From the NCBI RefSeq assembly GCF_000764305.2, contig NW_025947730.1, positions 480,064 to 544,063 of the forward strand: 64,000 bases of DNA, in the 5' to 3' direction. Below the pieces are notes generated by a model. It had not been told where the DNA came from. It ran no database searches and worked only from the letters and a program-made list of their open reading frames with translations. Within the stretch, counting starts at the first letter, position 1. Every line of letters begins with the position of its first letter. A program made the translations under genes and the position numbers. Source of the stretch: Hyalella azteca (Eukaryota > Arthropoda > Malacostraca > Amphipoda > Hyalellidae). This document shows positions 1-13,949 of the stretch, piece by piece.

Positions 1-1083
1 GAGAATTTTTTCCAAAATAATTCTACATGCGAGGTGATGGAACTTTCTAATTTACTTAATATTGGAATTCAAATGCAAACACTTTCGTAAATATTTCAAC
101 TTTACCATGCATTGCATTTATGATTTGGAGAATGGTTAATTCTTACTTGATCTGATAGTTGATTTGCCTTCAAAAGTCTGCCGTACATATCATGATGCTA
201 CATATTTCCGTATGGAGGTCTGGTGATCGACGCATTGCTCGTTTCCGTGGGTTTGTCTCGTAATTGCGAGTCCGAGCGCCCGCTGATTATGTCCTCTCGT
301 GTGGATCCTAATTCTCGCGTGGGTAATTGAAAAAATTAAAAGGCGTGTCAATATTGAGATTAATTTCCGGAATATGATTGTCGGCTTCCTCAAACGTAGT
401 CTGTCGGTCGCCCATGCATGAATTGTATGATTTTGTTGCTTGTCTCCTTGCGCAACTCCTGTTTGATTTTGTTTACCTTTACTTATGTGCTGTCTATGAA
501 CTTATATTTATTTGTGGACTTGTTTAAGAACTTATGTCACGAAATTAAGAGGTTATTTCTTTGTTTATATTCAGCTACCTTAAATTTTGATTCAAAATAC
601 TTGCTATGATAAAAATATTTAATATAAAATGTGAAATTGTCCTCTTCATTTTCTTCTCAGGCATAATAATATATATTTATTCCACAACCTACAGTTTCGT
701 AGATATTAAAAATAAATAAATTTTATAACTATTCTTTCCAAATTGCCTCCAAACCATTAGTAATAATTGTTGCACAACCTGGAGTTATATTCACGTAATT
801 ACGAGCGAAAACTAAAATTGTTGCACGAACAATTAACGTAGAACAATGCACTAAACATGAACTAATTTGCACCGTCCTATCTTGCTACCATCTATGCGTC
901 TATACGGCGACACACAGCTATACCTTCACCAGCGAGCGACCGGTGGAGGGATGCCTGGCGCTCCTTGTACGGTCAGACTCTGCTGCATCTGTGGGACTCC
1001 TGCTGCTGCTGCTTCAGCGAGTACTGCGCTCCTGCGGCTTCATCAGAACCTGCACGGCTCGCACGCACAGAGAACCTGCAGGT

Positions 1084-1376
1084 ACTTACTTGCAGGGTGA
1101 AGCAGCCTGCACTTACTTGCAGGGTGAAGCAGCCTGCACTCACTTGCAGGGCGAAGCAACCTGTACTTACTTGCAGGATGAAGCAGCCTGCACTCACTTG
1201 CAGGGTGAAGCAGCCGGCACTCACTTGCAGGGTGAAGCAGCCTGTACTCACTTGCAGGGTGAAGCAGCCTTCATTCACTTGCAGGGTGAAGCAGCCTTCA
1301 TTCACTTGCAGGGTGAAGCAGCCTGTACTCACTTGCAGGGTGAAGCAGCCGGCACTCACTTGCAGGGTGAAGCAGA
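1084..1376. repeat. 27-bp minisatellite, about 11 copies
   Basis: Units such as ACTTACTTGCAGGGTGAAGC plus AGCCTGC repeat every 27 bp with a few substitutions. Because 27 is divisible by three, the array is open in several frames (9-residue repeats such as EAACTHLQG on plus and CFTLQVSAG on minus). There is no evidence that it is translated: no conserved flank and no clear splice context. Each unit contains CTTGCAG, which resembles a splice acceptor. Confidence 0.92.
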
Positions 1377-3537
1377 TTAGCTGCACTTTCATTTAAGTGT
1401 GTTTTAAGAGCAGAAGCCAGATTGTTAAGTATAATTAATTTTTTCACTTATGTTAACAAATATGGACTTAACATGTTTTATCAAAATCCTGGACAGCTTC
1501 TATGGAACTCCAAAGATACAAACGAAACACTTTTCATTTATGATCGATTCATTCATAACTGACGAAAATTGATTATAAATAGAGAAATTCATTCAAATAA
1601 TGCAAATTTAATTCAACAAATTAATATTTTGTTTGGAGTTTGAGAATCAACTACCGCTTATTTGTGTTCCTTAAATTTACGACAATGTTCTAGAAATCCC
1701 TTCTCAGCAATCCTTCCCGAAGTTCCTATTGTCATCAAATTAGGCTACGAAGGAGCGATGAGATCCACATTGTTCCCAATTTTGTTTATTCCACAGCATT
1801 GTTGTGGGGTTTTGTTTATTGATTTGCCTGCTATCATTTCATCCGTTCGCAGAAAACTGCTTGAGTGATCAAAAAAGATGAACACAACTCCATTTTTCTT
1901 GAAAATTTTCGAGAATAAAGCGATACCATAGATCGTGTGGAATGCATTTTTGGAGTGATTTTTAAACCCATTAAAGATATTAAACCCACTTTTTCAGTTT
2001 TTTTTTTCATGTTAGCTATGTGCTTAGAAGTTAGAACCACCACCATTCATCGCCAGTTACTTCTCTTTTGTTTGCGTTTAGTACGGATTTTTTTTCATAG
2101 TGAGACGTCTCGTCCTCTACCATAAGAACGTGGCCTTAAATTCGACCCTAGAAGCTCCATCTAAGGCCTCTCGGACCTTTTGTCCTGTCTCTCTGAGGCC
2201 CGGTCGGTCCATAAAAGAAGAGTCACATTTGCATTGCCTTTTCTTTTGACATCGATTTACTCGATTAACTGCTGCTGTTAAGCTTCCAAAGGCGAGCGCT
2301 GTAAAGGGTAACTTGCCAAAAGTTTAATAGCCTGATCGTTCCGAGAATAATGGAGTCAACTTAAAAGGGGGAACCGCGAAACTCGTTCACATGCTCCAAT
2401 TGCTCATCAACGTGCTATCAGTTTTTCTATTCTTCTGCACTTGAGGTCGAGCAAACACAAAGCAAGATCGTGTGTTCAGAACAACGATAGATTCATAGCT
2501 ACACAAGGAGAAAACTCTATGTCCATTTTCGTGCGTGGAGGACACGAATGCTTCACCGGTTGGATTGATCATGCAGTTCATTTTAAATAAATCAGACGAT
2601 GCTCTGTTAAAAGCGGGACTTATTTTATGAAGCAGCAATGCAACAATAATTCCTCAAAATTGTTGTTTCATTTTCCCCAAAACAAATAAAAACAAATGAA
2701 ATAAATTGTATTGCATTTTTTTCAAACCCTATGCATGAAATATATCATTCGCCCGTACAATTTTAAGTGAAAAAAATTCGCTCACTTGTATTGCATTATA
2801 TTTATTATATAACTCGTTTTTCAACCTCGCACCACGAAATACATAACGACGTCGGATTAAACTTACGTATCTATAATAATGAACAATCTAGGATGTGAGC
2901 CGAGGTTGAGGAAATTGTATCTCATCAATTCATATATACTGGTTTTAATATATGAGGGACGATTTGACAAGCGATATAATGTATGTAAGGATCAAACTGT
3001 CACCCATAACGTTGTGTTCGAGTTTCATTAAAACCAGAATAAAGCGGATTTAATTGAATGTTTTAATTCCCAATCATGTACTAATGTTCACTAATAATCC
3101 CTTTTACATAGATAAATTGTACTGTAAAAAACTCACTCATTCTAATAGAATATAATTCCACTAGTTATTTCTTAGCAACCTGACTTTACCAACGTTATAG
3201 TGCACAAATTCGACTAATTGGTCATTCGAAAATTACTCGCAAGTATATAATTACTGAGCAAATAGCTGAATTTTAAAACTCTACGGAAGTTAATAAGCGT
3301 CGAAGTAGTTATGGTATCATTACTCTTAATTTTTACGGCTAATTACGCAGGAGCTTCTCTCAGTCACAACAGAGAACGCCTGTCATGGTAGCATGATTGA
3401 AGAGCGTCGTGCACTTCTTGAGAGCCTCCCCCCCGTAACGATACTTATTTCTCTACAAGATTAAAACCTTAATTTTCTACAAGCTCTTAACCAATACATT
3501 ATTATATACGAACTCGTATGTACTTGATGAGAGCAAT

Positions 3538-3643
3538 AGTACTGCAGAAAGTACTGCAATAGTACTGCAGAAAGTACTGCAAGAGTACTGCAGAAAATAC
3601 TGCAAGAGTACTGCAAAAAGTACTGCAATAGTACTGTAGAAAG
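3538..3643. repeat. 23-bp tandem array built from AGTACTGCA
   Basis: Unit AGTACTGCAGAAAGTACTGC plus AAT, 4.6 copies; each unit is itself an imperfect dimer of an 11-12 bp AGTACTGCA motif. Intergenic; the minus-strand frames through it are repeat artefacts. Confidence 0.9.
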
Positions 3644-6600
3644 AAAGAAAGCAATAGTCCCAAATAGCCGTTGCAGTTGTGAGACAGGCAAATAGTTTCA
3701 AATAATAATTACAAGTCAACTGTAAGCAGACATCGTCAGTGAACAAACTACGAGGCATAAAATGGTTCCCAATAGTCGTTAAATGTCAACCATGAGAAGA
3801 TCTCTTTAGTGTAAGAGTTGTGAGGTGAGTAATAGTTATATATAATATAGTTACAAGCCCGTTATAAAGAACCCTTGACCGTCTAATGGCCAATAAATAT
3901 TTTAGAACACCATAAAAATAATGAAGTAAGTAAGTAAACGCTATGGACTGGAAAATGTAATTTGGCAGCAGCTTTCAGTGAACAGCTAAGTGGGTTGGAC
4001 TTTCTATAATAGAACAAACGCGCACAACCGCATGTCTGTTCACGGTCACGCCGGCTATGCACTTAACACAGCTCACGACCGTCACAAGAACGTCTTTGTG
4101 ACGAGGTAGACGCGTGCCCTCAGCGCTTAGTTCGTTATAGCTCGGTGACAAGCTCTGCATAATAACGGTGACCTGTCACTGCCTTCATTAGATGTGTCCA
4201 AAGTGCCCAACATATGCAGCGGTAACTTTAAGAGTTACCGTAATAGATAATAATTGTTTTAATAATAATAATGCAACGGTAACTTTTTCGGAATCTTTAT
4301 GTCATATATTTTTTTAGAGGTTTAGTTGCTCATTTTTGTTGTAATAAACTTTTATGATTGGTTAACCATTTGTTTAGTGATGAAAGTTGTCATTGTAACC
4401 GAATTTAGGTAATGAGCACGCAAAATCGAAAGGACAAAAATCGGTCGTTAATGCCTTCAAATACGAATAGTATTTGGACACCACTGAGAATTATTCGTCT
4501 TGCCAGTCTGAGGACGCGAGTTGGTTTGTTTAGAAAGAGATACGTTAAATGCTGAAGATATTTCATTTTACAGAACATTGAATAGAACTAGCTTTACATA
4601 AACAATTTTATCGGATTTATCCCAAGAAGAGCAATTTATAACCTTAGAAAATTGCAGAAGTGCTTTGAATATCAATCTTCATCGGTGCCGTTCAAATTGT
4701 TTTCAACTTTTATTCGGAACTTTTCAGCAGTTATGGCAGAAATAATATAAATTTTTACAAAATTTCCACTGCCAAGTATATTAATCTGAAATTTTAATCG
4801 TAATAAAATCTTGTTTTCTTCCGGTTTTGCCTTGTGATCATTCCACAACGTTAACATTAGGTGCATAATGAAGTGTGTGCTGTATGCCTGTATTACTCAC
4901 CTATTTCTCAGAAACTCTCTGAGTTCTATTTTTCCACAAAGTTGAAAGCAATGATCACTAATCAACTGATAGAAGTGAACACAGTCTGAACTCCAAATAC
5001 TTAAGAAGGGTTGTTGCATTTCTGAAGAAATGTTCCGGAGTGATCGGGCTCATTATGCCGTGGCACGGCGGTCACGGTTAAGAATGACCTCGGAAGGCCT
5101 GTTTGTTGGAAAAGCATCGCCTTAACTCTGCAGGCGGTCATGGCACGCATACAGCACAGGCACCTGATATTTACTCAGTAATGTTGGGCCTTAAATTAAG
5201 TGCATAAGAGATTCAGCCTACAGGAAGTTATACCTGCCAATGATATCTCGGATGATCATTAGAATTGTAATTGAAAGAGTTTAAAAGTCATGTACAATAC
5301 GATGTTCTCAATATCGCTCAATGCATGTTGTATAGCCGGGTTAAATGGTTTTATCTTTAATACATTCTAGTAAAATCTCGATTTGAAACTCACTTTGGCA
5401 TGCGAATGTTGATCATAAATGTCGACTTTTCAATTATTTGAATGTTAATCGTCTAAACCTCTCAAATTAATTATTCTCGTTTCCATATTCTAAGATATTA
5501 ATTCTTAGCTCGCCTGATTCTATTCCGCCGTCAATAAAATTCGTCTGAAAACTTATACATTTTCTCATATTACAGTAAATAATTATTTGATTTGAAGCTC
5601 GCTCACGCTGATGGTTTTCTTACGATTACAAGCAGATCAAATATTTGAGTTCATAGTAAGCAAGTCTTATTTCAAGATAGACTCTGTGATGCACATCTCT
5701 ATCGGTCACTCACAATATGCCAGGGTGAATGAAGTCGAGCGGTGCTGTCTGTGAAGTGTATGGCTTCTTTCATTTGTGTCTGTAGCGATAGAAGCTGAAA
5801 GCTGATACGAGGACTCGCCAATCCTTTCAATGTAGAGTTGTAGGACTGCGATGTGTATGAGAAGTTGCATTGATACGCGACGGAACTGCCGTTCGCTGTC
5901 ATACACTTATACTTATACGTACGCATCAGTCCAAACGTTGAGCAGTCTATTTTAGCCCGGAAGCTTTGCGAAAATGGAGAGATGTTAATAAGATATAATA
6001 TTAGTATAATATAATATTAATAATAATATTTAACGTCTCAAATATCGAAAAATTCTGTTTCAATATCTTTTTAGGGAGGTGAAGAAGCTGGATGTCGTGG
6101 GCAGTTACTTCCCGGACTCATCTCATTACCCAGATCTCTGCTGGATCAGATACGTATGAGATGATATATGGCCTTAAATTATCAAAACAGTAACCAAGCC
6201 ATCTTGGTTTCCTATGCATGTTTGCAATCATTGAGGAATTAAAATAGAATACATTCTAAAAAAATTATAATGTAATCTAGTCTGATAGAGCTGCTGTAGA
6301 CCACTGTGCAATATTAACTCTTATTTAGGTTTATACTTGGCAAGTCAATATGAAAGTGCTTGACATGAAAGTCAACCCATTATTTTTTTTTTCATTGTTC
6401 TCGGTATTATTATATTTCTTATTATTATTTTTATTATTATTATTACCAGTAGATGTAGTATTCATACTACTTTTTTATAATAATTCAGATGATTGTTATC
6501 CATCTGATCGAGTTTGAAAAGTTAAACTCAACCAAAGCAACGCATCTTTGGACAAGATACAAACAAAATAGCCAGGAAAGGGAATAGGGACGCTGGTAAT

Positions 6601-9600
6601 GGCTGCGTCACAAGACGCAGACGCAGTCAATGGCCTTAGTAGTACTAAGCTAAATTATAGGCATATAATAAAGAGAATAATTTGGGAAGGGAATGTAAGA
6701 CAATAAAGAAATACTAACGGAATGAATAAATTATAAATATGTAACGAAGCCCAGCGTTTATTTAAATGATATTTAGATAATATCCCGATGAACATTTATC
6801 ATTAAAGGTAAGATTGGAATTTGAAACATTTTTCATTAAACGTAAGATCGGAATTCTATTTTCATCATGCCATTTACGATCAACCATTTCATCAAAACCC
6901 TGAAAGTAATGAACAATCAAGGAAAATGATCATTTACGAGTTAATTAATAAATGAAGAAGGTAGGAACTACAAGATTACACCGGAAATGGAGAGACCGAA
7001 GCAAGGGGAAGTTGCGTGACTGTCACGAGGGGCAGTCACGCGTCCCAGTTATTAGTCTGAGCGTAAATAAATTGGGCGCAAGTACAGCATTTCTTGTGCC
7101 TGCCAAAAACAACCGTCGGCCGCAGCTCGAGGTTTCCGATACCACGACCGGTGGAGTCGAGGCGATGTATTTAAATGTAGGTATTAGGGCTGCGGATATC
7201 TGACGTTAACTTTATAGTGGCAATACTGTTCAGTATCTAAGAAACTTGAAATTGTATTAGAAATATGTGAATAATTTATAAATCTTAAACCGATGACGAG
7301 TGTGGCGGGGAAATCCTATTACACACTAGTACATAATTGACATCTAATTACGCTTGGTTTTCAAATATTGTTAAGTACACAAGATGTTAGTCACCGTTGA
7401 AATAATTGACATATTTTAATATCCTTTAATAATAAATGTGTTGATAACTGAACGAGCACAGGACTGTTCCTGGAGTTAAACTGATGGATTAAGAAGCTCA
7501 TAAATTGTGTAGAAGTCCATCAATCATCCCAGACTCGATGAATCCTTTCGAATGCCAAACCCGTGTCGTGTTGGGAATTACTCCCAACGCTGGAGGTAAA
7601 CCTCTTCTAATATTGAACAATTGCTAATCTTTCAAATGGATCAAAACAAATCGATGATGATTCAAATAATTTAATCAGATTTAATCATTGCATGGAGTTC
7701 TTCAGCATTGAAGGTCCCAGATTTTAATGTAGGTCTATCGAAAATTAGAACTATTTTACGGTCCAGGCGGGCACGCAGGACGGAAAGACGATATACTGTA
7801 CGAGAAATTAATTGAATTACTAACGCGCTAAGGTCGAACATTGTTCAAACATTCAACTATGGAAATGTAACAAATAAAATTCAGGAAAACTACTCACCTT
7901 ATTTTAGCAAAAATGAGTTCACAGCCTCAGTGGAGTGTTTTCAGGGTCGATCAGTACATACTTGCGAGATCGCGAGTGAAAATAATACACAGTTTTCAAT
8001 TGCGGCCACACTTCAATCTGTTGAAACCCGCGTTAGTTCAATAGTTTAAAAGTCGCCACAGATACGGAATTTGAAGGCACCATAGATAAAGGCTCAAACA
8101 CTTAGGCAATTAATTAAGGCGAGTAGAGTTAAAGTTAAGAGTTAAAGCGTGACCTGCAAACCGGATTAAGTTTCCAAAAGATACTGGATAGATTTACCGT
8201 TTGAACAGCACTTATTGAAGTTTATCTTCGCAAAGTAAATTCACTTTAATTTGAGGTTTATTTAAATAAACTAACATTCACATTTAGCGGGCGAGCCAAA
8301 GCGTTCACAAGAAGTGAAAAATGTTGGCACCCAAAATTAAAGTATAAATTATCAAGGGTTGTGCACATCAATTAAAATTATTAGAGTAGAAAAAAAAGGA
8401 AGCTACGGGACACCAAGAATTAACACTGGAACAGGTAAGCAGGCACGAGTTTTAAGGCCGGTGCCTGATGAAGCGCTGGTAACGCAGGTTAAGATCTCAC
8501 TTAATGTAATGTAATTCCGACGACCGCGGCTCGGTCTTTCATAGACGAGCGAACACTGCTTCTTAATCGTAATCCTTCAGGAGGCCTGGTTGTGAATTCT
8601 TCCCAACAGTACATTCAAGCAGAAATTCGAGAAGACAATCTTACAAATTTATTTAATATTTGCGTAAACCACTTCCGATTATTTGTAATAATAACCATTT
8701 AATAGTTCGCAATAATTACTATTTTTGCTTCAACCCCTTAAATTAATACAAAAATTCTCGCAATAAAACATCTTGATCACGATCGAAGGTGTAAAGTAAT
8801 GAAGATATTTTCCAAGGGCAAAGGTCGGGCAGGTCTGCCGCGGGACGAAATGAATTCAGATTGATGGATCAATTTAAATTCAGAACAAACGAGAAGAGGG
8901 ACACGCTCATTTATGCTGTTGTGCCTCTATAATAACCGCCCCATTGTGATGTTTGAATTATTGACTTTGAGTATACGTTGTTATTAATTAATCCTGCAGT
9001 CGTTTTTATTTTTATTGCACTTATTGATGTTTAAATTTGCGTCGTAACCAGCTGAAAGACTTGATCTTATAATCTTTTATACAGTAGATAGGAAACAAGA
9101 GATAGGATTGAACGAATAAAACAAACGGCTTATTTATCAGAACGTGGTTTCCTTCTCAATTTCGATGTGGAATTGAAGAACGAGCAAAAATGCGTGCTTT
9201 TAAATCAAGTATACGTCTGCAAAAGACTATTTCTTAGCGTTCGTAAATTTATATGATTTAAATATCAGTCATTGAGTCAGCTTCATCAGATAATGTCCTC
9301 GCTACATTCTGGACATTCACGACCCTAAAGCTTGAAGCCCCATACGTACGAGACGAAATAACTTTTTGCACGTGTTCGAATTGGTGCAATTGGAAGTCAA
9401 ATTTATTTTAAAACAAAATCAAGACTGAGATTCAGCTACAACTGCTACATTGTTTACGATGACAGTTCATATCAGACCTAGATTCTATGGTAATGATTAT
9501 TTAAACGAGCGATTTTCAGCGTTCAAAAACTGATGCATGGGAGTTTCATATTCTGACGGTTCCTTAGCAGTGGCTAAAACTTTCAAGCTACAGCAAAGCT

Positions 9601-12506
9601 TAAAATAGATACTTGCGGTTGCCCTCGAGTTGCGAGTCATGTTACGTACGCCTGCCTAAATTCATGTTTTCGCACGTAAACTTAATTAATAAAATTTTCA
9701 GTGAACCATGTGAATGGTTTGATGTTCAATATTGCCTGTACAGAGTTAATTTGGTGAAGACTTTACAATTATTGCTGTAGCATTTGAAAATTACATGATT
9801 GTAAAGGTAGCAAAATTTTACAAAAAATATCAAATAGATATATGGGGGGAATAAAACTTTGTGGACGGATGAAATTTTAGAAATTTGATTGATTTGTTTG
9901 CCATCCGACTAAGTATGAAAAGAGGTCCAATCACACATCAATAACAGGATTTTTAAGAAAGTAAACGCTTAAACTTCGGTTTATAAAAATATTTGCGTTC
10001 GATGAGACGGAATGGACTTGATTCTGGATCAATTACGCTTAGCATAGCAATTGGACCACCACTTGCCACTCATCGAAATATAAGTTCCTTAACTGTGTGA
10101 ACCTGATGTCCTTTTTTTTTGTTATTGTTCCAAAGGAAGCACGAGCAACTTGAAAATTTGGAAGGACATTATTTCAAACAGTTCTTGACGCCAGTGACAC
10201 AGAAATGATTACTATACAAGTTTCTAGTCGTTCCCAACAACACTTAATGCGAAATAAATTGCTGGGAAAAATCACGATAGTAAATGCGTTCGCAAGGCAT
10301 GATCCATGCAGAAAATTGGACAAGCTCTTGGAATGCAATTTTGAAAATAGATCAATTAACTAAATAGATTTCCACCCGTCAGTAATTTATTCCTTTGACC
10401 AAAGAGAGTCACTAGCAGTCGTTGATTTTTTCGAGTCTTTTCCTTTCTGCGTGATGGTTAACATGATGAAAAACATTAAAACAATTGAGTGGCCTGAATG
10501 CAATCAGGTTTGATCACTGATTCTAGCAAATTATCGGATACGGAAATGAAATTTTTAACAGAGTTGAAATTACAAGCGGGGAATGTCGAAGATTGAAATT
10601 GGTGACTGCAGATGTTAACAAAATTTACTGTTTTTCGAACGTAATTGTATACGGCGAGCTAGGGAAAAGACTTCGATCACGGTTAACCAAAAAGGGAAGA
10701 AAAATAATTCTAAAAGTATTTTCGGATAAAACCACATATCTGTAAAACGACTTTATTCTGACAACAAATAGGCATAAAACATTTATTCTGACTAGGTCAT
10801 GGCATGGAAATATATTTTCTTCCCATCGTCGAGTCGTACAGGTCGGCCTGCTTATCCTCGCGCATGAGAAGCGGCCAAGCTAGCACCGCGCAACAGTTCC
10901 CTTGTTGTTTCGTCCCCTCTACAAAAGCAGGCTCGACACCACACAACTTCCTGGGTGATGGATGCGCTGTGGTAAGATCGCTGGCTGATCACACGACAGA
11001 AGCAGGCTCGTGTTTTGATAATCAGAGCAGCGATCTTTCCGGCTAGCTGCGCTGCTCGTATGAACAAAGGACAACTGCTGGAAATATTCAATTGAGATGG
11101 ACGTCATCTCTACCTTAAGATAATTCTTACTGTCCGTTTGGCGGTATGTGCTAATGGAATAGTGCATACTGCATAGTCTAAATCATGTTGTGAGATGAGG
11201 TGAATAAAAAATTTATGAGCAGCAACTTTCCCAACAGTCTATTGTTTGACTGTAGAAAGCATACGCTTTCAATAGTGAAGTTGTTTGCTTCTTCTATTTG
11301 GGTACATGGCTGTAAAATGATCAGGTAAGATACAATGGATGAACTTTCGTATTTGATATTGCAAAGTTTCTTGCCGATGTTAGTTATCTCAAAATCGCAG
11401 AATTCTTACTGGACTTTACATATTGAAAGGTCAGGTCCTACAATACAATAGACTGAAAGGTCAGGTAGGATACAAGATCAGGTAGGATACAATTGGGAAG
11501 CTTTCGGCAAGAACGCGAGGTGTCGAGTTGTTTGGAAAATATCGTTTATATTAGGGCATTAAAAATGACGTCGCCTTCAATGATACATAAGTCGCCACTC
11601 TGCAGATACTTCACTTACCTCGCCGCTCGTCACTAAAGCCGTATAATGGTTGTCAGAATTACGATTTGCAGAGTTCGATTGTCACATAATAACTACGAAT
11701 CTTTTTCGATCGCGCTAGAAAGTTGTGGGTTAGTTTTGTTAACAATATTGATCGTTTCTTTTGAAGGCCGGTGATATGTGGCGAAGTTAGTTGTATTGTC
11801 GAGTAGTGCCTTATTCCTCGGCGGCAATGTTGGTTTAATACCTTAAAACAGTAATCGCATTCAACCCCACAAGTTCGACTCAACTTTGTTGTTCAAGTTT
11901 TTCTTTGCGCTGTATTCATAAATTTTTTATAAACGGATTAAAATCAGTGCAATCGAACATTTACTATTTATTGAAGCGACATCGAGTATCGTGTTGTCGG
12001 CGACTGCTGCTCCCACGCTACTCTATTTGTTCCAAGTTTGCGGCCAGAGATGCGAAGACGAGGAAGTCATCGCAGAAATCTTATTTGTTCTGCCTTTTAT
12101 ATCGGTATGAATGATAAGGTCATACTTATATGATTGGCTGACAGTTGAATGAATTAGAATATGTTGGAATAAAATCCCGGCTGAGCGGCTACGACGAAAT
12201 CAATTTTTAAAAAGTTATGCTTAGAAAAAAATGTATTGAATAACAAAGAAACATAAAAAATCTGACTAGAAGCGAGAACATTTTATACCTTCTAACTGGG
12301 GCTGATTAAGATAAGATAAATGGAAAATATTCGCAACAATTCGCTATGGAATTTTCGCCAAAAGTGCCATGTGAATTTGAACCATTAAATGCGAATGCTT
12401 TCATTTTAAAAGGTTTGCAGAGCAATGATCATCCTTTTCTTCATCGAGCTGCCGAAGTTTTTTCTAATAAGTAGGTAAAGATATATAATTGAAAGGACTT
12501 CAGGAG

Positions 12507-12512
12507 TTTATT
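12507..12512 (-). promoter_or_regulatory. Candidate poly(A) signal of GPATCH1
   Basis: AATAAA on the minus strand about 80 nt downstream of the GPATCH1 stop codon. Position and sequence fit a polyadenylation signal. AATAAA is common in AT-rich DNA, so this is only suggestive. Confidence 0.45.
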
Positions 12513-12590
12513 AATCAGTGACAATTATCATATACGTCACACTCAAAATAAACAGCTGAGAACAAAATTTTACATTGATATTTTCAAGTC

Positions 12591-13949
12591 TTATTCGCTA
12601 GAGGAGTCCGAGCTCTCACTTAGATTTTTTCTCGCTTTCTTCTCTTTAGAAGATTTTTTATTTTCTTTGCGGGATTTGTGCTTATGCTTCTTCTTTTCTT
12701 TCTTCTTCTTCTTCTTCTTTTTGTGGTCTGCATGTTCTTTAGTTCTTTCAACGAGCTTCGTGTCATCAAATTTCTTTATACCAGGAACAGCTTTCTTCTT
12801 CCCCTCACGTATAACCTGCAACGGACTGACAAAATTTGGCGGCAGCGCAGCGCCGTACGCGTCGCTGGAGTCAACAGACGAATTTGAGTCGTCAGACGAG
12901 CTTTCGAGGACTCGACGCACTGACTCGGACGTACTTTTTATCTGTGGCCTAGTTTCAGTTCTTGTGCTTTTATCTGAAGGATTATCTCGGCTCTCAGTTT
13001 TATCAATCGAGGCCTTATCATCTGGAGGATCAGAAATTAATTCTCGGTACTTGTTGAGTTCTGCAAAATCGATGTTGGCAAAAATTCCACCTGCTCGAGA
13101 CTGGGTAGGCTTCGTCACCAACTCCGACGGAGACCTGGAGTTACTAGCCGCATTTTTCTCGTGTGGATAAGTTTGGCCTGAGCGAGAAATAGAACCATGG
13201 CCCATACCAGCATCAGTAGCCTGCTGTTCGAATCCCCTTCTGTTTGAAGAATGAAATTCCGAATTCGTTCTAACTGATTCATCATCAACATTATTTTTAC
13301 TGCATTTTTGTTTGTTATTTGCCGATATCGAAGCATGCTCGCTGTTGGAAGATTTTGTTGCCATCGTTGGATATCTGTCAGGGTCCGAGTGTTCACGTAA
13401 AGCCATTTGCTTTCGATCACCATTATCTTTTTCAGACCGAGATAACAATAAATGTTTGGAACTGCTGGTTTGGATGGAAGAATTTTTCGCAGTTTCTTCA
13501 TCGCTGTGGTCAGACTCAACCACGAAACTAAGACTGGATTTAACCACAGACGCCGATCTCTTTTTCTTCTTATCAATCTTTTCAGAACCGTTTTCAATCT
13601 TAGCATCATCTCCGTCGCCTTTGCTTTTCTGAGACACAAATATGTGTTTTGGAGGTACAATCAAGGTATCTCCCTTGTCGCCAGAGTCTTCATTGCTCAA
13701 AATTTGCTTAGGAGGTTGAAATTCAAGATCATCTTCATCACGCGGTTCAAATCGACTCTTCCGAGTTCGCTGCGATGGTTCGTCCAATTTTCGTTCATTT
13801 TCACCAGCATTGCGAAGAGACTTGGACGAATTTGGCAATTCAAGCTTTTTATTTTCTGGTTCAGAACTTTCAGAGTCGCTCGATGAGGACGACGAGTCTT
13901 GAAAAATAGCCTTGAAGAGGTCAATAGTCGGAGGCCCTGTAACCGATAC
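12591..13949 (-). CDS. GPATCH1: GPATCH1 coding exon 15 (last exon, charged tail)
   Basis: Residues 652-1103. Opens with [20 protein letters not shown], the family's SMDLFRAIFASSSDE motif, then a long Ser/Asp/Glu/Lys-rich disordered tail. [18 protein letters not shown] and [18 protein letters not shown] near 870-1010 correspond to the C-terminal LPPVF segment. It ends with a poly-Lys/His tract and [11 protein letters not shown], then TAA at 12591-12593. The AAG/AAA runs encoding poly-Lys leave a long open frame on the other strand that is not a gene. Confidence 0.92.
   Translation of the reverse strand, partial: VSVTGPPTIDLFKAIFQDSSSSSSDSESSEPENKKLELPNSSKSLRNAGENERKLDEPSQRTRKSRFEPRDEDDLEFQPPKQILSNEDSGDKGDTLIVPPKHIFVSQKSKGDGDDAKIENGSEKIDKKKKRSASVVKSSLSFVVESDHSDEETAKNSSIQTSSSKHLLLSRSEKDNGDRKQMALREHSDPDRYPTMATKSSNSEHASISANNKQKCSKNNVDDESVRTNSEFHSSNRRGFEQQATDAGMGHGSISRSGQTYPHEKNAASNSRSPSELVTKPTQSRAGGIFANIDFAELNKYRELISDPPDDKASIDKTESRDNPSDKSTRTETRPQIKSTSESVRRVLESSSDDSNSSVDSSDAYGAALPPNFVSPLQVIREGKKKAVPGIKKFDDTKLVERTKEHADHKKKKKKKKEKKKHKHKSRKENKKSSKEKKARKNLSESSDSSSE

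Larger units (their letters stand above)
1..12590. other. Intergenic region without recognisable genes
   Basis: Frames here are short, AT-rich and lack recognisable domains. Apart from the arrays at 1084-1376 and 3538-3643 there are simple repeats (TTATTA near 6410-6445) and a short GGTCAGGTAGGATACAA duplication near 11450-11490. A GC-richer patch at 10830-11060 is open on both strands but matches nothing I know. Confidence 0.6.

Noticed and set aside
943..1396. Three overlapping frames of about 140 codons on both strands
   Set aside because: All result from a 27-bp tandem repeat without stops; there is no support for any of them as a gene.
6405..6445. TTA/ATT-rich stretch that might be a regulatory element
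   Set aside because: Plain trinucleotide simple sequence.
12667..13170. Long plus-strand open frame of 167 codons
   Set aside because: It is the antisense of the Lys/Ser/Glu-rich last exon of GPATCH1; the Phe-rich product and lack of any domain mark it as a shadow.
13115..13660. Minus-strand 181-codon frame overlapping the last GPATCH1 exon
   Set aside because: A shifted frame of the real exon; it does not join the conserved IDLFKAIF frame and shows no domain.
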